Shown: piece by piece, positions 23,839-33,197 of the stretch
How positions within the stretch are numbered: the stretch's first letter is position 1
Layout: the number at the start of each line of letters is the position of its first letter
DNA from: Streptomyces cacaoi
GTDB taxonomy: Bacteria; Actinomycetota; Actinomycetes; Streptomycetales; Streptomycetaceae
Length of the DNA stretch: 64,000 nt
Assembly (NCBI RefSeq): GCF_006539165.1
Contig: NZ_BJMM01000024.1
Location: 1 to 64,000 of the forward strand
Direction: 5' to 3'
Translations under genes and position numbers: made by a program
The notes under the pieces: model-generated
Seen by the model: only the letters and a program-made list of their open reading frames with translations
Databases searched by the model: none
Told to the model about the DNA's origin: nothing

Positions 23839-25008
23839 ATGCCCACCACAGCGCTCCTCAACATCGGCAGCCTCGTCACCAACGACCCCGCGCAGGGCGA
23901 CGGTTCGCCCCTCGGCGTCATCCGGAACGGCGCCGTCGTCATCGAGGACGGCACCGTCGCCTGGACCGGCCCCAGCGACTCGGCCCCGGCGGCCGACACG
24001 GCGCACGACGCGGGTGGCCGCGCCGCGATCCCCGGCTTCGTCGACTCCCACTCGCACCTCGTCTTCGCCGGGGACCGCACCGAGGAGTTCCACGCCCGGA
24101 TGTCCGGGCGGCCCTACCGGGCCGGGGGCATCCGCACCACCGTCGCCGCCACCCGTGAGGCGAGCGACGAGGCGCTGGCCGCCAACCTCGCCGCGCATCT
24201 GCGCGAGATGCGCCGCCAGGGCACCACAACCGTCGAGACCAAGTCCGGCTACGGGCTGACCACGCACGACGAGGCCCGCGCGCTGCGCGTCGCCGCCGAG
24301 CAGGCCGACGAGGTCACCTACCTCGGCGCCCACATCGTCGCCCCCGAGTACGCCGACGACCCGGACGGCTACACCGCGCTCGTCACCGGCGAGATGCTCG
24401 ACGCCTGCGCCCCCTACGCCCGCTGGGTCGACGTGTTCTGCGAGCAGGGCGCCTTCGGCGAGGACCAGGCCCGCGCCATCCTCACCGCCGGCCAGGCCAG
24501 GGGTCTCACGCCCCGGGTGCACGCCAACCAGCTCTCGCACGGCCCCGGCGTCCAGCTCGCCGTCGAGCTCGGCGCCGCCTCCGCCGACCACTGCACCCAT
24601 CTGACCGACGCCGACGTGGACGCCCTCGCGCACGGCGGGACCGTCGCCACGCTGCTGCCCGGCTGCGAGTTCTCCACCCGCGCCGTCTACCCCGACGCCC
24701 GCCGCCTCCTCGACGCCGGGGCCCGGGTCGCGCTGTCCACGGACTGCAACCCGGGCTCCTCGTTCACCTCGTCCATGCCGTTCTGCATCGCGATCGCCGT
24801 ACGCGAGATGAACATGACGCCGGACGAGGCCCTGTGGTCCGCCACCGCCGGGGGCGCCCTCGCGCTGCGCCGCACCGACGTCGGCCGCCTCGCCCCGGGC
24901 GCCCGCGCCGACCTGGCGCTGCTGGACGCGCCCTCGCACGTCCATCTCGCCTACCGGCCCGGCGTGCCGCTGGTGACGGACGTCTGGCACGCGGGCGCAC
25001 GCGTCTGA
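23839..25008 (+). CDS. hutI: Imidazolonepropionase
   Basis: A 389-residue metal-dependent amidohydrolase that opens 4-imidazolone-5-propionate to N-formimino-L-glutamate, step three of histidine degradation. Motifs are PGFVDSHSHLVFAGDR, TTVETKSGYGLTTHDEAR, HANQLSHGPG, SADHCTHL and STDCNPGSSFTSSMPF. The length is slightly short of the usual 400-410. The ATG at 23839 has only a weak ribosome site. It is separated from hutF by a repeat-rich gap, so it may have its own promoter. Confidence 0.95.
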   Translation: MPTTALLNIGSLVTNDPAQGDGSPLGVIRNGAVVIEDGTVAWTGPSDSAPAADTAHDAGGRAAIPGFVDSHSHLVFAGDRTEEFHARMSGRPYRAGGIRTTVAATREASDEALAANLAAHLREMRRQGTTTVETKSGYGLTTHDEARALRVAAEQADEVTYLGAHIVAPEYADDPDGYTALVTGEMLDACAPYARWVDVFCEQGAFGEDQARAILTAGQARGLTPRVHANQLSHGPGVQLAVELGAASADHCTHLTDADVDALAHGGTVATLLPGCEFSTRAVYPDARRLLDAGARVALSTDCNPGSSFTSSMPFCIAIAVREMNMTPDEALWSATAGGALALRRTDVGRLAPGARADLALLDAPSHVHLAYRPGVPLVTDVWHAGARV

Positions 25009-25151
25009 GCGGACGGGACGGCCGGGACCGGCAGCCGCCGCCCGCCGCCGCCCGCCGTCTCCCTGCCATCCCCCGCCGTCGGCTCCGTCCGGCGGTCCGT
25101 TCCGGTCGGAATCCGGTGGCGGGACCGCCGGGCGGCCGTCAATGTACGGGC

Positions 25152-25715
25152 GTGGACACGTTCTCGACGCCCTTGACGACAGCGCGCCTCGCCCTGCGCC
25201 CCTTCACCGACACGGAGTCCGATCTCGACCTCGTCGTCGCGCTCGACAGCGACCCCGAGGTGATGCGCTACCTCACCGGCGGCCGCCCGAGGACCCGCGA
25301 GGAGATCCGCACCGCGTCCTTCGAGCGGATGCTGCACGGCGGGTTCTGGGCCACCCATCTGCGGACGACGGGCGAGTTCCTCGGCTGGCACTGCCTGCAC
25401 CCGGTACCGGATGCGACACCGCCGACGGCCGAACTGGGCTACCGGCTGCGCAGGGCCGCCTGGGGCCACGGCTACGCGACGGAAGGCGCCCGCGCGCTGA
25501 TCGACCGGGGCTTCGCCGAGCCGGGTCTCCAGCGGATCACCGCGCACACCATGCACGTCAACGCCCGCTCCCGGCACGTCATGGAGAAGTGCGGGCTCTC
25601 CTACCGCCGCACCTGGTTCGGGGAGTGGCCGGAGCCGATCGAGGGCGGCGAGCACGGTGACGTCGAGTACGTACTGACGCGGGGGGAGTGGCAGGAGCAG
25701 CGGGCCCGCAGGTAG
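25152..25715 (+). CDS. GNAT acetyltransferase (RimJ/RimL type)
   Basis: A 187-residue protein. It starts with GTG at 25152 (VDTFSTPLTTARLALRPF). The opening TxRLxLRPF is the RimJ/RimL-like start. GYRLRRAAWGHGYATEGARA is the acetyl-CoA pyrophosphate loop region, and HVMEKCGLSYRRTWFGEW is the usual C-terminal NxxSxxVxEKxG-like stretch. Substrate unknown. It stands alone between hutI and the twin membrane genes. Confidence 0.88.
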   Translation: MDTFSTPLTTARLALRPFTDTESDLDLVVALDSDPEVMRYLTGGRPRTREEIRTASFERMLHGGFWATHLRTTGEFLGWHCLHPVPDATPPTAELGYRLRRAAWGHGYATEGARALIDRGFAEPGLQRITAHTMHVNARSRHVMEKCGLSYRRTWFGEWPEPIEGGEHGDVEYVLTRGEWQEQRARR

Positions 25716-25736
25716 TGCCCGGCCCCCGGGCGCACC

Positions 25737-25754
25737 TGAGTACGACCGCTCATG
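25737..25754 (+). promoter_or_regulatory. Shared upstream element, copy 1
   Basis: TGAGTACGACCGCTCATG lies 51 bp before the ATG of the membrane protein at 25788. An almost identical element lies exactly 51 bp before the ATG of its paralogue. The fixed spacing suggests a promoter or activator site used by both. Confidence 0.5.
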
Positions 25755-25787
25755 TGCCGGGCCCGGGCGGAGCGGTCCAGTGGGGGC

Positions 25788-26207
25788 ATGGCTGAACGCG
25801 TGGTGACGGACGAGGAATCACCGGCCCGGGAGCGGGAGTCGGCTGCCGGGGGCGCGGGCGCGGTGGAGACGCCGGACCCGGACGCACGGGACGGCGCGGG
25901 GTGGGTCGCTCCGCTGCTGGCGACGCTGGCGGGGCTGGCCGGTTGCCCGTTCACGCTGCTCGTGTGGGGGCTCTCGCCGATGGCCTGCGACTCCTGCGCC
26001 GGTGCGGAGCTGGCCGCGTTCGAGTCCCGGTACCAGGTGGCGAGCGTGGTGACGTGGATCTCCCTGGGACTGGCCGCGATCCTGCTGACCGTCTCCTGGA
26101 GCCTGCCCTGGGTCCGGCGGTACAGCGCGGCCCGGGTCGGTTACGCGCTCGGCGCCGGGTGTGCCGGGGTGGTGGGGCTCACCGCCGCGCTCACCGTGGC
26201 CGGCTGA
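25788..26207 (+). CDS. Small membrane protein, twin 1
   Basis: A 139-residue protein starting MAERVVTDEE. An acidic cytosolic N-terminus of about 40 residues is followed by three hydrophobic segments (APLLATLAGLAGCPFTLLVW, VVTWISLGLAAILLTVSW, ALGAGCAGVVGLTAALTVAG). A loop with CDSCAG lies between the first two. It resembles the next gene in layout, including the AWVAPxLAxL-like first span and paired loop cysteines. No family is recognised. Confidence 0.7.
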   Translation: MAERVVTDEESPARERESAAGGAGAVETPDPDARDGAGWVAPLLATLAGLAGCPFTLLVWGLSPMACDSCAGAELAAFESRYQVASVVTWISLGLAAILLTVSWSLPWVRRYSAARVGYALGAGCAGVVGLTAALTVAG

Positions 26208-26280
26208 GCACGGCGCCTCCGCGCGCGAAGGGCCTTGCGCGCAAGGGCGGAGGGCGCCCCGGGCCGGCACTCGGTCGCGT

Positions 26281-26298
26281 TGAGTACGAACGCGCATG
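26281..26298 (+). promoter_or_regulatory. Shared upstream element, copy 2
   Basis: TGAGTACGAACGCGCATG matches copy 1 at 16 of 18 positions and is also 51 bp from its ATG. The bases just before each start (GTGGGGGC) are the same as well. Confidence 0.5.
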
Positions 26299-26331
26299 CG
26301 GGGCGCGGCCCGGGGCGGGTTCCGTGGGGGC

Positions 26332-26715
26332 ATGGCTGAAGAGGCGTCGACGGAGGGGGAGCGCGCGGCCGTCCGGGGCAGCCGGGGGAACACCCGGGAC
26401 GCCTGGGCCTGGGTCGCACCGTCGCTCGCGTCCGTCCTGGTCGCACCGGTGCTCGCGCACACGTTCCTCGCCCTCGGCGTCGCACGGCTGACCTGCGACA
26501 CGGTGTGCGGACCGGCCGTCCCGCACACCGTGGACCCCGGCCACCGCGCCGTCACCGCGCTCCTCGCCTGCTGTCTGACCGCCGGTACGGCGCTGCTGTG
26601 CGGCAGTTGGGCGCTGCCCCGGCGCTTACGCAACAGGCGCGCCCGCGTCTGCTTCGCCCTGGCGGCCGTCCCGCTGACGGTGTGCGGGGCGCTGCTCCTG
26701 CACGCGGGCGGCTGA
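26332..26715 (+). CDS. Small membrane protein, twin 2
   Basis: A 127-residue paralogue of the preceding gene: MAEEASTEGERAA, then WVAPSLASVLVAPVLAHTFL, a loop with CDTVCG, and two further spans (ALLACCLTAGTALLCGSW and CFALAAVPLTVCGALLL). The loop cysteine pair is kept. The duplication and shared promoter element suggest co-regulation, perhaps as a heteromeric membrane unit. Confidence 0.7.
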   Translation: MAEEASTEGERAAVRGSRGNTRDAWAWVAPSLASVLVAPVLAHTFLALGVARLTCDTVCGPAVPHTVDPGHRAVTALLACCLTAGTALLCGSWALPRRLRNRRARVCFALAAVPLTVCGALLLHAGG

Positions 26716-26938
26716 CGGGGAGACCACCGGCGAGGCGAGCGCCGGCCTCGCGCCGCTCCTGCACACCGGCGGCCGACGGCAAGGGGGCACGGCCGGACGC
26801 GACCCCGGCTCGGCACACAGGCGGTGGCACGGAGCGGAGTCGCGCAGGACGGCGGCACGCAGCCGGTGTCGCACCAGGTGCTGGCACGCAGGCGCTGGCG
26901 CGGGGGCGGTGGCGCGGAGGCGTCGGGGTGTGGCGCCG

Positions 26939-27745
26939 TCAGCGATGCGCGGTGGCCAGGAGCGCGCTGTGCGGGAGCGTCAACACGCCGTCCGCGTCGG
27001 CGAATTCGTCGCTGAGCGCATCGAAATGTTGCTTGATCGCGGCGCGCACCTCCGGCGTCCTGGTCCGGACGAGGCGTCCGACGGAGGCCACCCCGGACGC
27101 CGGCCCGCTCCACCACTCCTCGCGGCCGGCCCGGTGCTCCCAGTCGAGCCGCTCGCAGCCGCTCCGGCGGAACCCGGCGGTGTCGAGCAGCGCGGTGATC
27201 CCCGCGGGGGTGCGGGGGAAATCGTCCTCGGGTGTGAGGGAGGGCAGCTCGGGCGGCCGGACGACGCCCGCGGTGTGCAGCGCCCGGCCGAGCAGGGCCT
27301 GCCCGGACGCCGGCGGCGACGGCCACAGGGTGAGCGCGAGGGCGCCGCCGGGCCGGAGCACACGGCGCAGTTCGGCGAGGGCAGCCGCGGGCCGGCCCAC
27401 GTGGTTGAGCACGAAGTTGGCGACGACGGCGTCGAACGCCGCGTCGGCGTACGGCAGTCGGGGAAGCGCGGCGATGTGCACGGCGGCCGCGGGCACCGAC
27501 CGGCGGGCGAGCGCGGCCATGCTCGGTTCGGCGTCGACGGCCGTCACCACGGCACCGCGCGCGTGCGCGGCGGCCGCGACGGTTCCCGGGCCCGTCCCCG
27601 CGTCCAGCGTCCGCGTCCTCGGCCCGACGGCGGCGGCGTCCAGCAGCGCGGGGACGGGATGGGCGCACAGCCGGGCGAAGGTGGCGGCGTAGGCGTGCGC
27701 CGTACCTGCCCAGATGCGCCGTTCGCTGCGGTCGAAACGCGTCAT
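26939..27745 (-). CDS. Class I SAM-dependent methyltransferase
   Basis: A 268-residue protein. The ATG at 27745 has a GGAGGA site. TLDAGTGPGTVAAAAHARG is SAM motif I, VTAVDAEPSMAALARR motif II, and FDAVVANFVLNHVGRPAAAL then LRRVLRPGGALALTLW motifs III/IV. This is the Methyltransf_11/25 (UbiE-like) group. Substrate unknown. It is divergent from the drug exporter, with 210 bp between starts. Confidence 0.87.
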   Translation of the reverse strand: MTRFDRSERRIWAGTAHAYAATFARLCAHPVPALLDAAAVGPRTRTLDAGTGPGTVAAAAHARGAVVTAVDAEPSMAALARRSVPAAAVHIAALPRLPYADAAFDAVVANFVLNHVGRPAAALAELRRVLRPGGALALTLWPSPPASGQALLGRALHTAGVVRPPELPSLTPEDDFPRTPAGITALLDTAGFRRSGCERLDWEHRAGREEWWSGPASGVASVGRLVRTRTPEVRAAIKQHFDALSDEFADADGVLTLPHSALLATAHR

Positions 27746-27955
27746 GCCGTCCTCCGGGCGGGCGGGTGGTCGGTGGGTAGTTGTACGCTCCCAGTGGTTG
27801 TGTCCGGCCGTTCCGGCCGTCGGAGAAGCCGGTTCCCGGACGGCGGTTCCGGGGCCGCGCACTGCCGCCCGCAGCAGCCGGGCCCCGGGGAACACCGCGT
27901 TGCGACGTCCCCGATGATCCCCGAGTCCCGACGTCAGAAGGAGGCCCGGTACCCC

Positions 27956-29587
27956 GTGCCCGAGGGCGCTTCCGTTCCCCCGCCATCCGTCCCGGCCGAG
28001 GGCCCGGCACCGCTGTCCGCGCGGCGCCGGATGCTCGTCCTCGCCGTGTGCTGCATGTCCCTGCTCATCGTGAGCCTCGACGTGACGGCGCTGAACGTGG
28101 CCCTGCCGGACATCCGGCGGGACCTGCACACCTCGGTGTCCGGGCTCCAGTGGGTGATCGACGCCTACACGCTGGTGCTGGCCGCGCTGTTGATGCTCGC
28201 CGGTTCGACGGCGGACCGGATCGGGCGCCGCCGGGTGTTCCGCTGGGGCCTCGCGCTGTTCGTCCTGGGGTCGCTGGCGTGCAGCCTGGCGCCGGGAGCG
28301 GGCTGGCTGGTGGCGGCGCGGGCGTTGCAGGCGGTCGGCGGTTCGATGCTCAACCCCGTCGCGATGTCGATCATCACGAACACCTTCACCGAGCCCCGGG
28401 AGCGGGCCAGGGCGATCGGCGTGTGGGGCGGGGTCGTCGGGATCAGCATGGCCGCGGGGCCCCTGCTGGGCGGCCTGTTGGTGGAGGTCAGCGGCTGGCG
28501 GGCGATCTTCTGGGTCAACGTCCCCATCGGGCTGGCGGCGTTGGTGCTCACGACCGTCCTCGTGCCCGAGTCCCGGGCGCCACGGGGCCGCCGCCCGGAC
28601 CCGGTCGGCCAGGTCCTGATGATCGTGATGCTGGGCTCGCTCACCTACGGGATCATCGAGAGCCCGCACTCCGGCGGGCCGGCCTCTCCGGTGACGCTGG
28701 GGTGCGGCTGCCTCGCCCTGTGCGCACTGGTCGCGCTGCTGTGGTACGAGGCCCGGCGCCACGAGCCCCTGATCGAGCTGCGGTTCTTCCGCAGTGTGCC
28801 GTTCGCGGGCGCCACCGTGACGGCGGTGTGCGCCTTCGCCGCGCTGGGCGGTTTCCTGTTCCTGACGTCGCTCTACCTCCAGGACGTGCGCGGCATGAGC
28901 GCCCTGCACGCCGGTGCCTGCCTGGTGCCGATGGCCGTGATGACGCTGGTGTGCGCCCCGCTGTCCGGCCGGCTGGTGGGCACGCGCGGGCCGCGGCTGC
29001 CGCTGCTGGCCGCGGGCGCGTGCCTGACGGCCGCCGGCGTACTGCTCGCCGTGACGGCCTCGGTCGATCTGCCGCTGTGGGTGCTGTTCGCCGGGTTCGT
29101 CGTCTTCGGTACCGGCTTCGGACTCGTCAACGCGCCGATCACGAACACCGCCGTCTCCGGTATGCCGCGCGCGCAGGCCGGGGTGGCGGCGGCCGTGGCG
29201 TCGACGAGCCGGCAGGTGGGCTCGTCGCTGGGGGTGGCCGTGATCGGCGCGGTGACGGCGGCGGCGACGGGCGCGGCGACCGGCGCGGCGGCGGGCGGCG
29301 GGCTGCACGGCGCGTCGTTCGTCGCCGCCGAGCGCACCGCGTGGTCGATCCTGGCGGGCTGCGGCGTCGCCGTACTGCTGCTCGGGGCCGTCACCTCGGG
29401 CCGCTGGGCACAGCGCACGGCACAGCGGGTCGCACGCGAACTGGACGGTGAGGACGGCCCCGTCGCCGCGGCCGCCCCCACCGCCGCCGTGTCGGCCGAC
29501 CCCGGCACCGATCCCGGCACCGACCCCGGCACCGCCTCCGGGCAGGGTGCCCCCCACGGCGAATCGTCCGGCGCACGGCGGGCGTGA
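27956..29587 (+). CDS. DHA2-family multidrug MFS exporter (14 TM)
   Basis: A 543-residue membrane protein of the EmrB/QacA type. I chose GTG 27956 because an AGGAGG lies upstream; ATG 27914 has no ribosome site. Helix 1 contains SLLIVSLDVTALNVALPDI (motif D1), helix 2-3 loop GSTADRIGRRRVFRWGLALF (motif A), and helix 5 GVVGISMAAGPLLGGLLVE (motif C), which marks antiporters. A disordered Ala/Asp/Pro tail with three DPGT repeats ends the protein. It probably exports a drug or lipophilic metabolite by proton antiport. Confidence 0.9.
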   Translation: MPEGASVPPPSVPAEGPAPLSARRRMLVLAVCCMSLLIVSLDVTALNVALPDIRRDLHTSVSGLQWVIDAYTLVLAALLMLAGSTADRIGRRRVFRWGLALFVLGSLACSLAPGAGWLVAARALQAVGGSMLNPVAMSIITNTFTEPRERARAIGVWGGVVGISMAAGPLLGGLLVEVSGWRAIFWVNVPIGLAALVLTTVLVPESRAPRGRRPDPVGQVLMIVMLGSLTYGIIESPHSGGPASPVTLGCGCLALCALVALLWYEARRHEPLIELRFFRSVPFAGATVTAVCAFAALGGFLFLTSLYLQDVRGMSALHAGACLVPMAVMTLVCAPLSGRLVGTRGPRLPLLAAGACLTAAGVLLAVTASVDLPLWVLFAGFVVFGTGFGLVNAPITNTAVSGMPRAQAGVAAAVASTSRQVGSSLGVAVIGAVTAAATGAATGAAAGGGLHGASFVAAERTAWSILAGCGVAVLLLGAVTSGRWAQRTAQRVARELDGEDGPVAAAAPTAAVSADPGTDPGTDPGTASGQGAPHGESSGARRA

Positions 29588-30155
29588 CGGTGCGGGGCGT
29601 CCAACGGGCGCCGCGTTTCCCACGGGTGACGCACCCACCAGGCGTCTGGCGTCTGGCGTCAGGGGTCAGGCGTCGGTGTCAGGCGCCCGACCGGCGTGCC
29701 GTGTCCGCCGGGTGACGCTCCCACCGCACGCGGACGCCCAACCGGCCCGGCACATCCGGCAGGTGTGAGACGGCGGCCCGGTGGTACCCGCACCCCGTGA
29801 GCCACCGCGAGCAGCCGCACGGAGGCGTCCGCCCGGGCAAGACCGAGGGCCCGGCCGGACGCCGTGGTCCGGCCGGGCCCTCAGCACGCGGTGCCGTGCC
29901 CTCGGCGTTCCCGTCGCGTGGTGCCGCGACGGTGCCGGCGACAGCCGCCCGCGTTGGTGGTCCGTGTCGTTCGTCCCCGTCCCCGTTGTCGAAGTGTTCG
30001 AAGTTTCCGAAGGTTTCGAAGTGCCCGGTGTGCTCGGCGCGTTCGGTGTCCTCGGTGTGTTCGGTGCCTCCGAGGCGCCGGACGCTCCCGGTGTTCCCGG
30101 GCCCGTCCGCTGCCGGTGCCGGGCGCGGTGGGCCCGTGCACGACGGCGGCCGTGC
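29588..30155. other. Gene-free convergent region with short repeats
   Basis: This 568-bp stretch lies between the exporter and the sigma factor gene, which converge. It has a short-period repeat near 29642-29690 (GTCTGGCGTCTGGCGTCAGG) and another at about 29990-30110 made of TTCGGTGTCCTCGGTGTG-like words. One strong hairpin is listed separately. No gene is supported. Confidence 0.5.
29845..29882. terminator. Strong bidirectional terminator hairpin
   Basis: GAGGGCCCGGCCGGAC and GTCCGGCCGGGCCCTC form a perfect 16-bp stem with the 6-base loop GCCGTG. It lies between convergent genes. Confidence 0.75.
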
Positions 30156-31205
30156 TCACTCCTCGACCATCAGCCCCTTGCGGAGCTTGCCCAGGGTGCG
30201 GGAGAGCAGGCGCGAGACGTGCATCTGCGAGATGCCCAGCTCCTCGCCGATCTCCGACTGGGTCATGTTGGCGACGAACCGCAGAGAGAGGATGCGGCGG
30301 TCACGCGTGGGCAGTTCGGCGATGAGCGGCTTCAACGACTCGACGTACTCGATGCCTTCGAGTCCGTGGTCCTCGTAGCCGATGCGGTCGGCGAGCGCGC
30401 CCTCGCTGTCGTCCTCCTCCGGCTGCGCGTCGAGCGAGCTGGCGGTGTAGGCGTTGCTCGCCGCCATGCCCTCGACGACCTCCTCCGTGGAGAGGTTCAG
30501 CCGGGTGGCCAACTCCTCGACGGTGGGGGCGCGGTCGAGCTTCTGGGAGAGTTCGTCGCCCGCCTTGGCCAGGTCGAGGCGGAGTTCCTGGAGCCGGCGG
30601 GGCACCCGCACGGACCAGGAGGTGTCCCGGAAGAAGCGCTTGATCTCGCCGACGATGGTCGGCATCGCGAAGGTGGGGAACTCGACGCCGCGGCTGAGTT
30701 CGAAGCGGTCGATCGCCTTGATCAGGCCGATGGTGCCGACCTGGACGATGTCCTCCATGGGCTCGCTGCGGGAGCGGAAGCGGGAGGCCGCGAACTTGAC
30801 CAGCGCGAGGTTGAGTTCGACGAGCGTATTGCGTACGTAGGCGTACTCGTGGGTGCCCTCTTCGAGGGTCTCCAGGCGCTCGAACAGCGTCTTGGACAGG
30901 GCCCGCGCATCGAGCGGTCCCACCTCGTCGTACGGTGGGATCTCGGGGAGCTGGAGCTGTTGCAGAAGCTCTGCTTCGGCGGCCTCGTCGGCCGCGGTGC
31001 CGGCGTCCTGCTCCGGGTGGGTTCCCAGGGGGAGCCCGGGGTTCTCCGGAATGAAGTCATCCGGAAGGATGTCGCTGGCAGGGTCATGGTCGGTTCGATC
31101 CGGCAGTCGTTCCGTGGGCTGTCGGGGAACGGCCGGGACGGGGGAGGTCGCGGTGTCGGTGACGTCCGCGAGGCCCGTTATCCCGTTGTCGAGCCGGGGT
31201 GACAT
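30156..31205 (-). CDS. SigB/SigF-subfamily RNA polymerase sigma factor
   Basis: A 349-residue alternative sigma factor with GGAGGAGA before the ATG. After an acidic disordered N-terminus of about 90 residues, region 2 reads FAASRFRSRSEPMEDIVQVG then TIGLIKAIDRFE and FPTFAMPTIVGEIKRFFRD. Region 3 contains RVPRRLQELRLDLAKAGDEL, and region 4 MTQSEIGEELGISQMHVSRL. This is the SigB/F/G group used for stress and development in Streptomyces. The divergent STAS and RsbW-like genes nearby suggest partner-switching control. Confidence 0.93.
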   Translation of the reverse strand: MSPRLDNGITGLADVTDTATSPVPAVPRQPTERLPDRTDHDPASDILPDDFIPENPGLPLGTHPEQDAGTAADEAAEAELLQQLQLPEIPPYDEVGPLDARALSKTLFERLETLEEGTHEYAYVRNTLVELNLALVKFAASRFRSRSEPMEDIVQVGTIGLIKAIDRFELSRGVEFPTFAMPTIVGEIKRFFRDTSWSVRVPRRLQELRLDLAKAGDELSQKLDRAPTVEELATRLNLSTEEVVEGMAASNAYTASSLDAQPEEDDSEGALADRIGYEDHGLEGIEYVESLKPLIAELPTRDRRILSLRFVANMTQSEIGEELGISQMHVSRLLSRTLGKLRKGLMVEE

Positions 31206-31464
31206 GAGTCTCCTCCATCATTCTCGGCATATGGCTGCCGAAGCCGTGACGTGCACTACGGGGTGCGGCGCCTCCAAGGCCGACGAGGTTGCGGTATCCC
31301 TACTAGACCTACCTGCTTCTCCACAGCCAGGGCAAGTGCCTTTTGTCCGTATTCGCCCTGTTCTGTTGGCTGTTCAGCTACCGGTCGGAGCGTCAAGGGC
31401 GTAGTGTTCGGACCACTCGACGGGGGAAGCATCAAGGGCCCTTACACGAACAGAAGGGGTGTGC

Positions 31465-31845
31465 ATGGACCGCGGGATGCCTGGCAGTACGAGCCAGGGC
31501 CGGCTGACGGTCGACGTACGGCACGTGGGGATCAGTGCCGTGGTGACTCCGGAAGGTGAACTGGATCACCACACCGCGGATCTGTTGAGCGAGCCGCTGG
31601 AGCGATGCGTCGAGGAGGGATACAGCCGCCTCGTCGTCGACTGCTCGCGCCTCCAGTTCTGTGACTCGACGGGGCTGAACGTGCTGCTCGGAGCCCGGCT
31701 CAAAGCGGAGTCCGCCGGTGGCGGGGTGCATCTCGCCGGGATGCTGCCCGTGGTCGCCCGTGTCTTCGAGATCACCGGAGCCGGTGCCGTCTTCACGGTG
31801 CATGATGATCTTGAGGCGGCGCTCGCCCATCCGTCCGGGACGTAA
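31465..31845 (+). CDS. STAS-domain anti-anti-sigma factor
   Basis: A 126-residue RsbV/BldG-like protein. The ATG at 31465 follows AGAAGGGG. The phosphoacceptor is Ser68 in LQFCDSTGLNVLLGARL. The strand GISAVVTPEGELDHHTADLL opens the STAS fold. When unphosphorylated it should bind an anti-sigma kinase such as the RsbW-like protein at 32055 and free the sigma factor encoded at 30156. The pathway is inferred from gene order. Confidence 0.9.
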   Translation: MDRGMPGSTSQGRLTVDVRHVGISAVVTPEGELDHHTADLLSEPLERCVEEGYSRLVVDCSRLQFCDSTGLNVLLGARLKAESAGGGVHLAGMLPVVARVFEITGAGAVFTVHDDLEAALAHPSGT

Positions 31846-32054
31846 CGTCCGCCTCGTGCGTGACCTCCGCGTTACCCGCGTCACACCGCTCCGGTCGAAT
31901 CCGTGGGTGTTCTCACGGTGCGGCCGGGCAGGAGACCTTTCGAATCTGTCAGGCATTCGTGTCCGGCGTGACCGGCCGTCCGCCCCGCGGGCGGGCCGCG
32001 GCCGGAAGGCGAATCGGCACACCGTAACTCGGTGATCGGTGAGGTGAACCACTG

Positions 32055-32777
32055 ATGAGCACCACCCGGCCGCACCAGGCGGGCGACTGCGGTCCGGAGC
32101 CCGAGGGCCCCGCGACGGCCGCAGCCACGTCCGCCGACGCGGCGGCCGGGGCCGGCGCGAGGGGGATCGGCCGCACGGCCGGGGAGGCGCCCGTCTCCCG
32201 GTCGGGCGAGCCGGGGGGCGCCGACACCCGGGGACAAGGCGAGGCCGATACTGGGGACGAGCAGGACGCCGACCCCGTATCCGCATCCGATTCCGAAGGG
32301 GGGAGTGGCGCCATGGGAACCGCTGCGGAGAGTGCTGAATCCGTGACAGCACGGAAGGGGCAGCCGATGCGGCAGGTACGCAGGCTGCGGCTGGTCGGTG
32401 CGAGCGGTGCCGTTCCCCGCGCACGCGACTTCACCCGGCAGGCCCTCCACGACTGGGGCTGGCTGCCGGCCGCCACCGCGGACCAGCGGGCCGCGGCCGA
32501 GGACGTCCTGCTGGTCGTCTCCGAACTGGTGACCAACGCGTGTCTGCACGCCAACGGCCCGGAGGAGCTGCGGATCGGCGCCGGTCCGAAGGTCCTGCGC
32601 CTGGAGATCGTCGACCTGGGCAGCGGCTCGCCCTCCCCGCGCACCCCGCACCGCGCCGGACGCCCCGGCGGGCACGGGATGTTCATCGTCCAGCGGCTGT
32701 GCCTGGACTGGGGTGTCGTGCGGAACGCCGAGGGGCCCGGCAAGACGGTGTGGGCCGAACTGGCCGCCCCCAACTGA
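32055..32777 (+). CDS. RsbW-like anti-sigma factor / serine kinase
   Basis: A 240-residue GHKL-type ATPase. A GAGGTGA site precedes the ATG. The first 100 residues are low-complexity and acidic, unusual for the family. The kinase part has the N-box ELVTNACLHA (157-166), the G1 box EIVDLGSGSP (from 184) and the G2 box GGHGMFIVQRL (from 205). It should hold the sigma factor and phosphorylate the STAS protein. Confidence 0.87.
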   Translation: MSTTRPHQAGDCGPEPEGPATAAATSADAAAGAGARGIGRTAGEAPVSRSGEPGGADTRGQGEADTGDEQDADPVSASDSEGGSGAMGTAAESAESVTARKGQPMRQVRRLRLVGASGAVPRARDFTRQALHDWGWLPAATADQRAAAEDVLLVVSELVTNACLHANGPEELRIGAGPKVLRLEIVDLGSGSPSPRTPHRAGRPGGHGMFIVQRLCLDWGVVRNAEGPGKTVWAELAAPN

Positions 32778-33197
32778 GCCCTGCCCGACCGCTACCGGGG
32801 CCCTGTCCGACCGCTACCGCGCTGTCGCACCGCCTGGCTCCCGCGGCCTCGATCGGCCCGGCTCCGGCTGTGCTCCCGGTCCCGACCGGCCTTCGGCCGT
32901 GATCGCTCCCGGGGGCCGACCGGCCTCCGGGAGCACCTTCCGGGACAGCCCGTGGGACGGCCCGTACGCGCGCAACGGCCCGGCGGAACACCGGTTCCGC
33001 CGGGCCGTTCGGCTGTCCGGACGCACGTCGCGCGGGGCCCCCGCCGGCGCCGGACCAGGGGGTGCCGACCCCCGCACAACTCCCTTGCTTTCCGGTCGCG
33101 TTGCGGCTCTTCCTTCCTCAAGGGGTCGGGCGTACCGTCAACGGCCCATCTGATGTGCCGTCAGTAACTTGCGAGTCCGGATGAAGGGGGAACCCCC
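32778..33197. other. Gene-free interval
   Basis: These 420 bp contain repeated GACCGCTACCG words at the left and a strong hairpin at 32974-33009. The right end is the promoter region of the LPKTG gene. No ORF with gene-like context was seen. Confidence 0.5.
32974..33009 (+). terminator. Terminator hairpin after the anti-sigma gene
   Basis: AACGGCCCGGCGGAAC and GTTCCGCCGGGCCGTT form a perfect 16-bp stem with a 4-base loop (ACCG). No U-tract follows. Confidence 0.7.

Noticed and set aside
21421..25008. A 1195-codon frame spanning hutF, the repeat gap and hutI
   Set aside because: Only the last 389 codons are real (hutI). The rest is an out-of-frame shadow of hutF and repeat DNA.
29781..31202. 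473-codon plus-strand frame opposite the sigma factor
   Set aside because: It is antisense to the sigma factor gene, which has all conserved sigma regions and a strong ribosome site.
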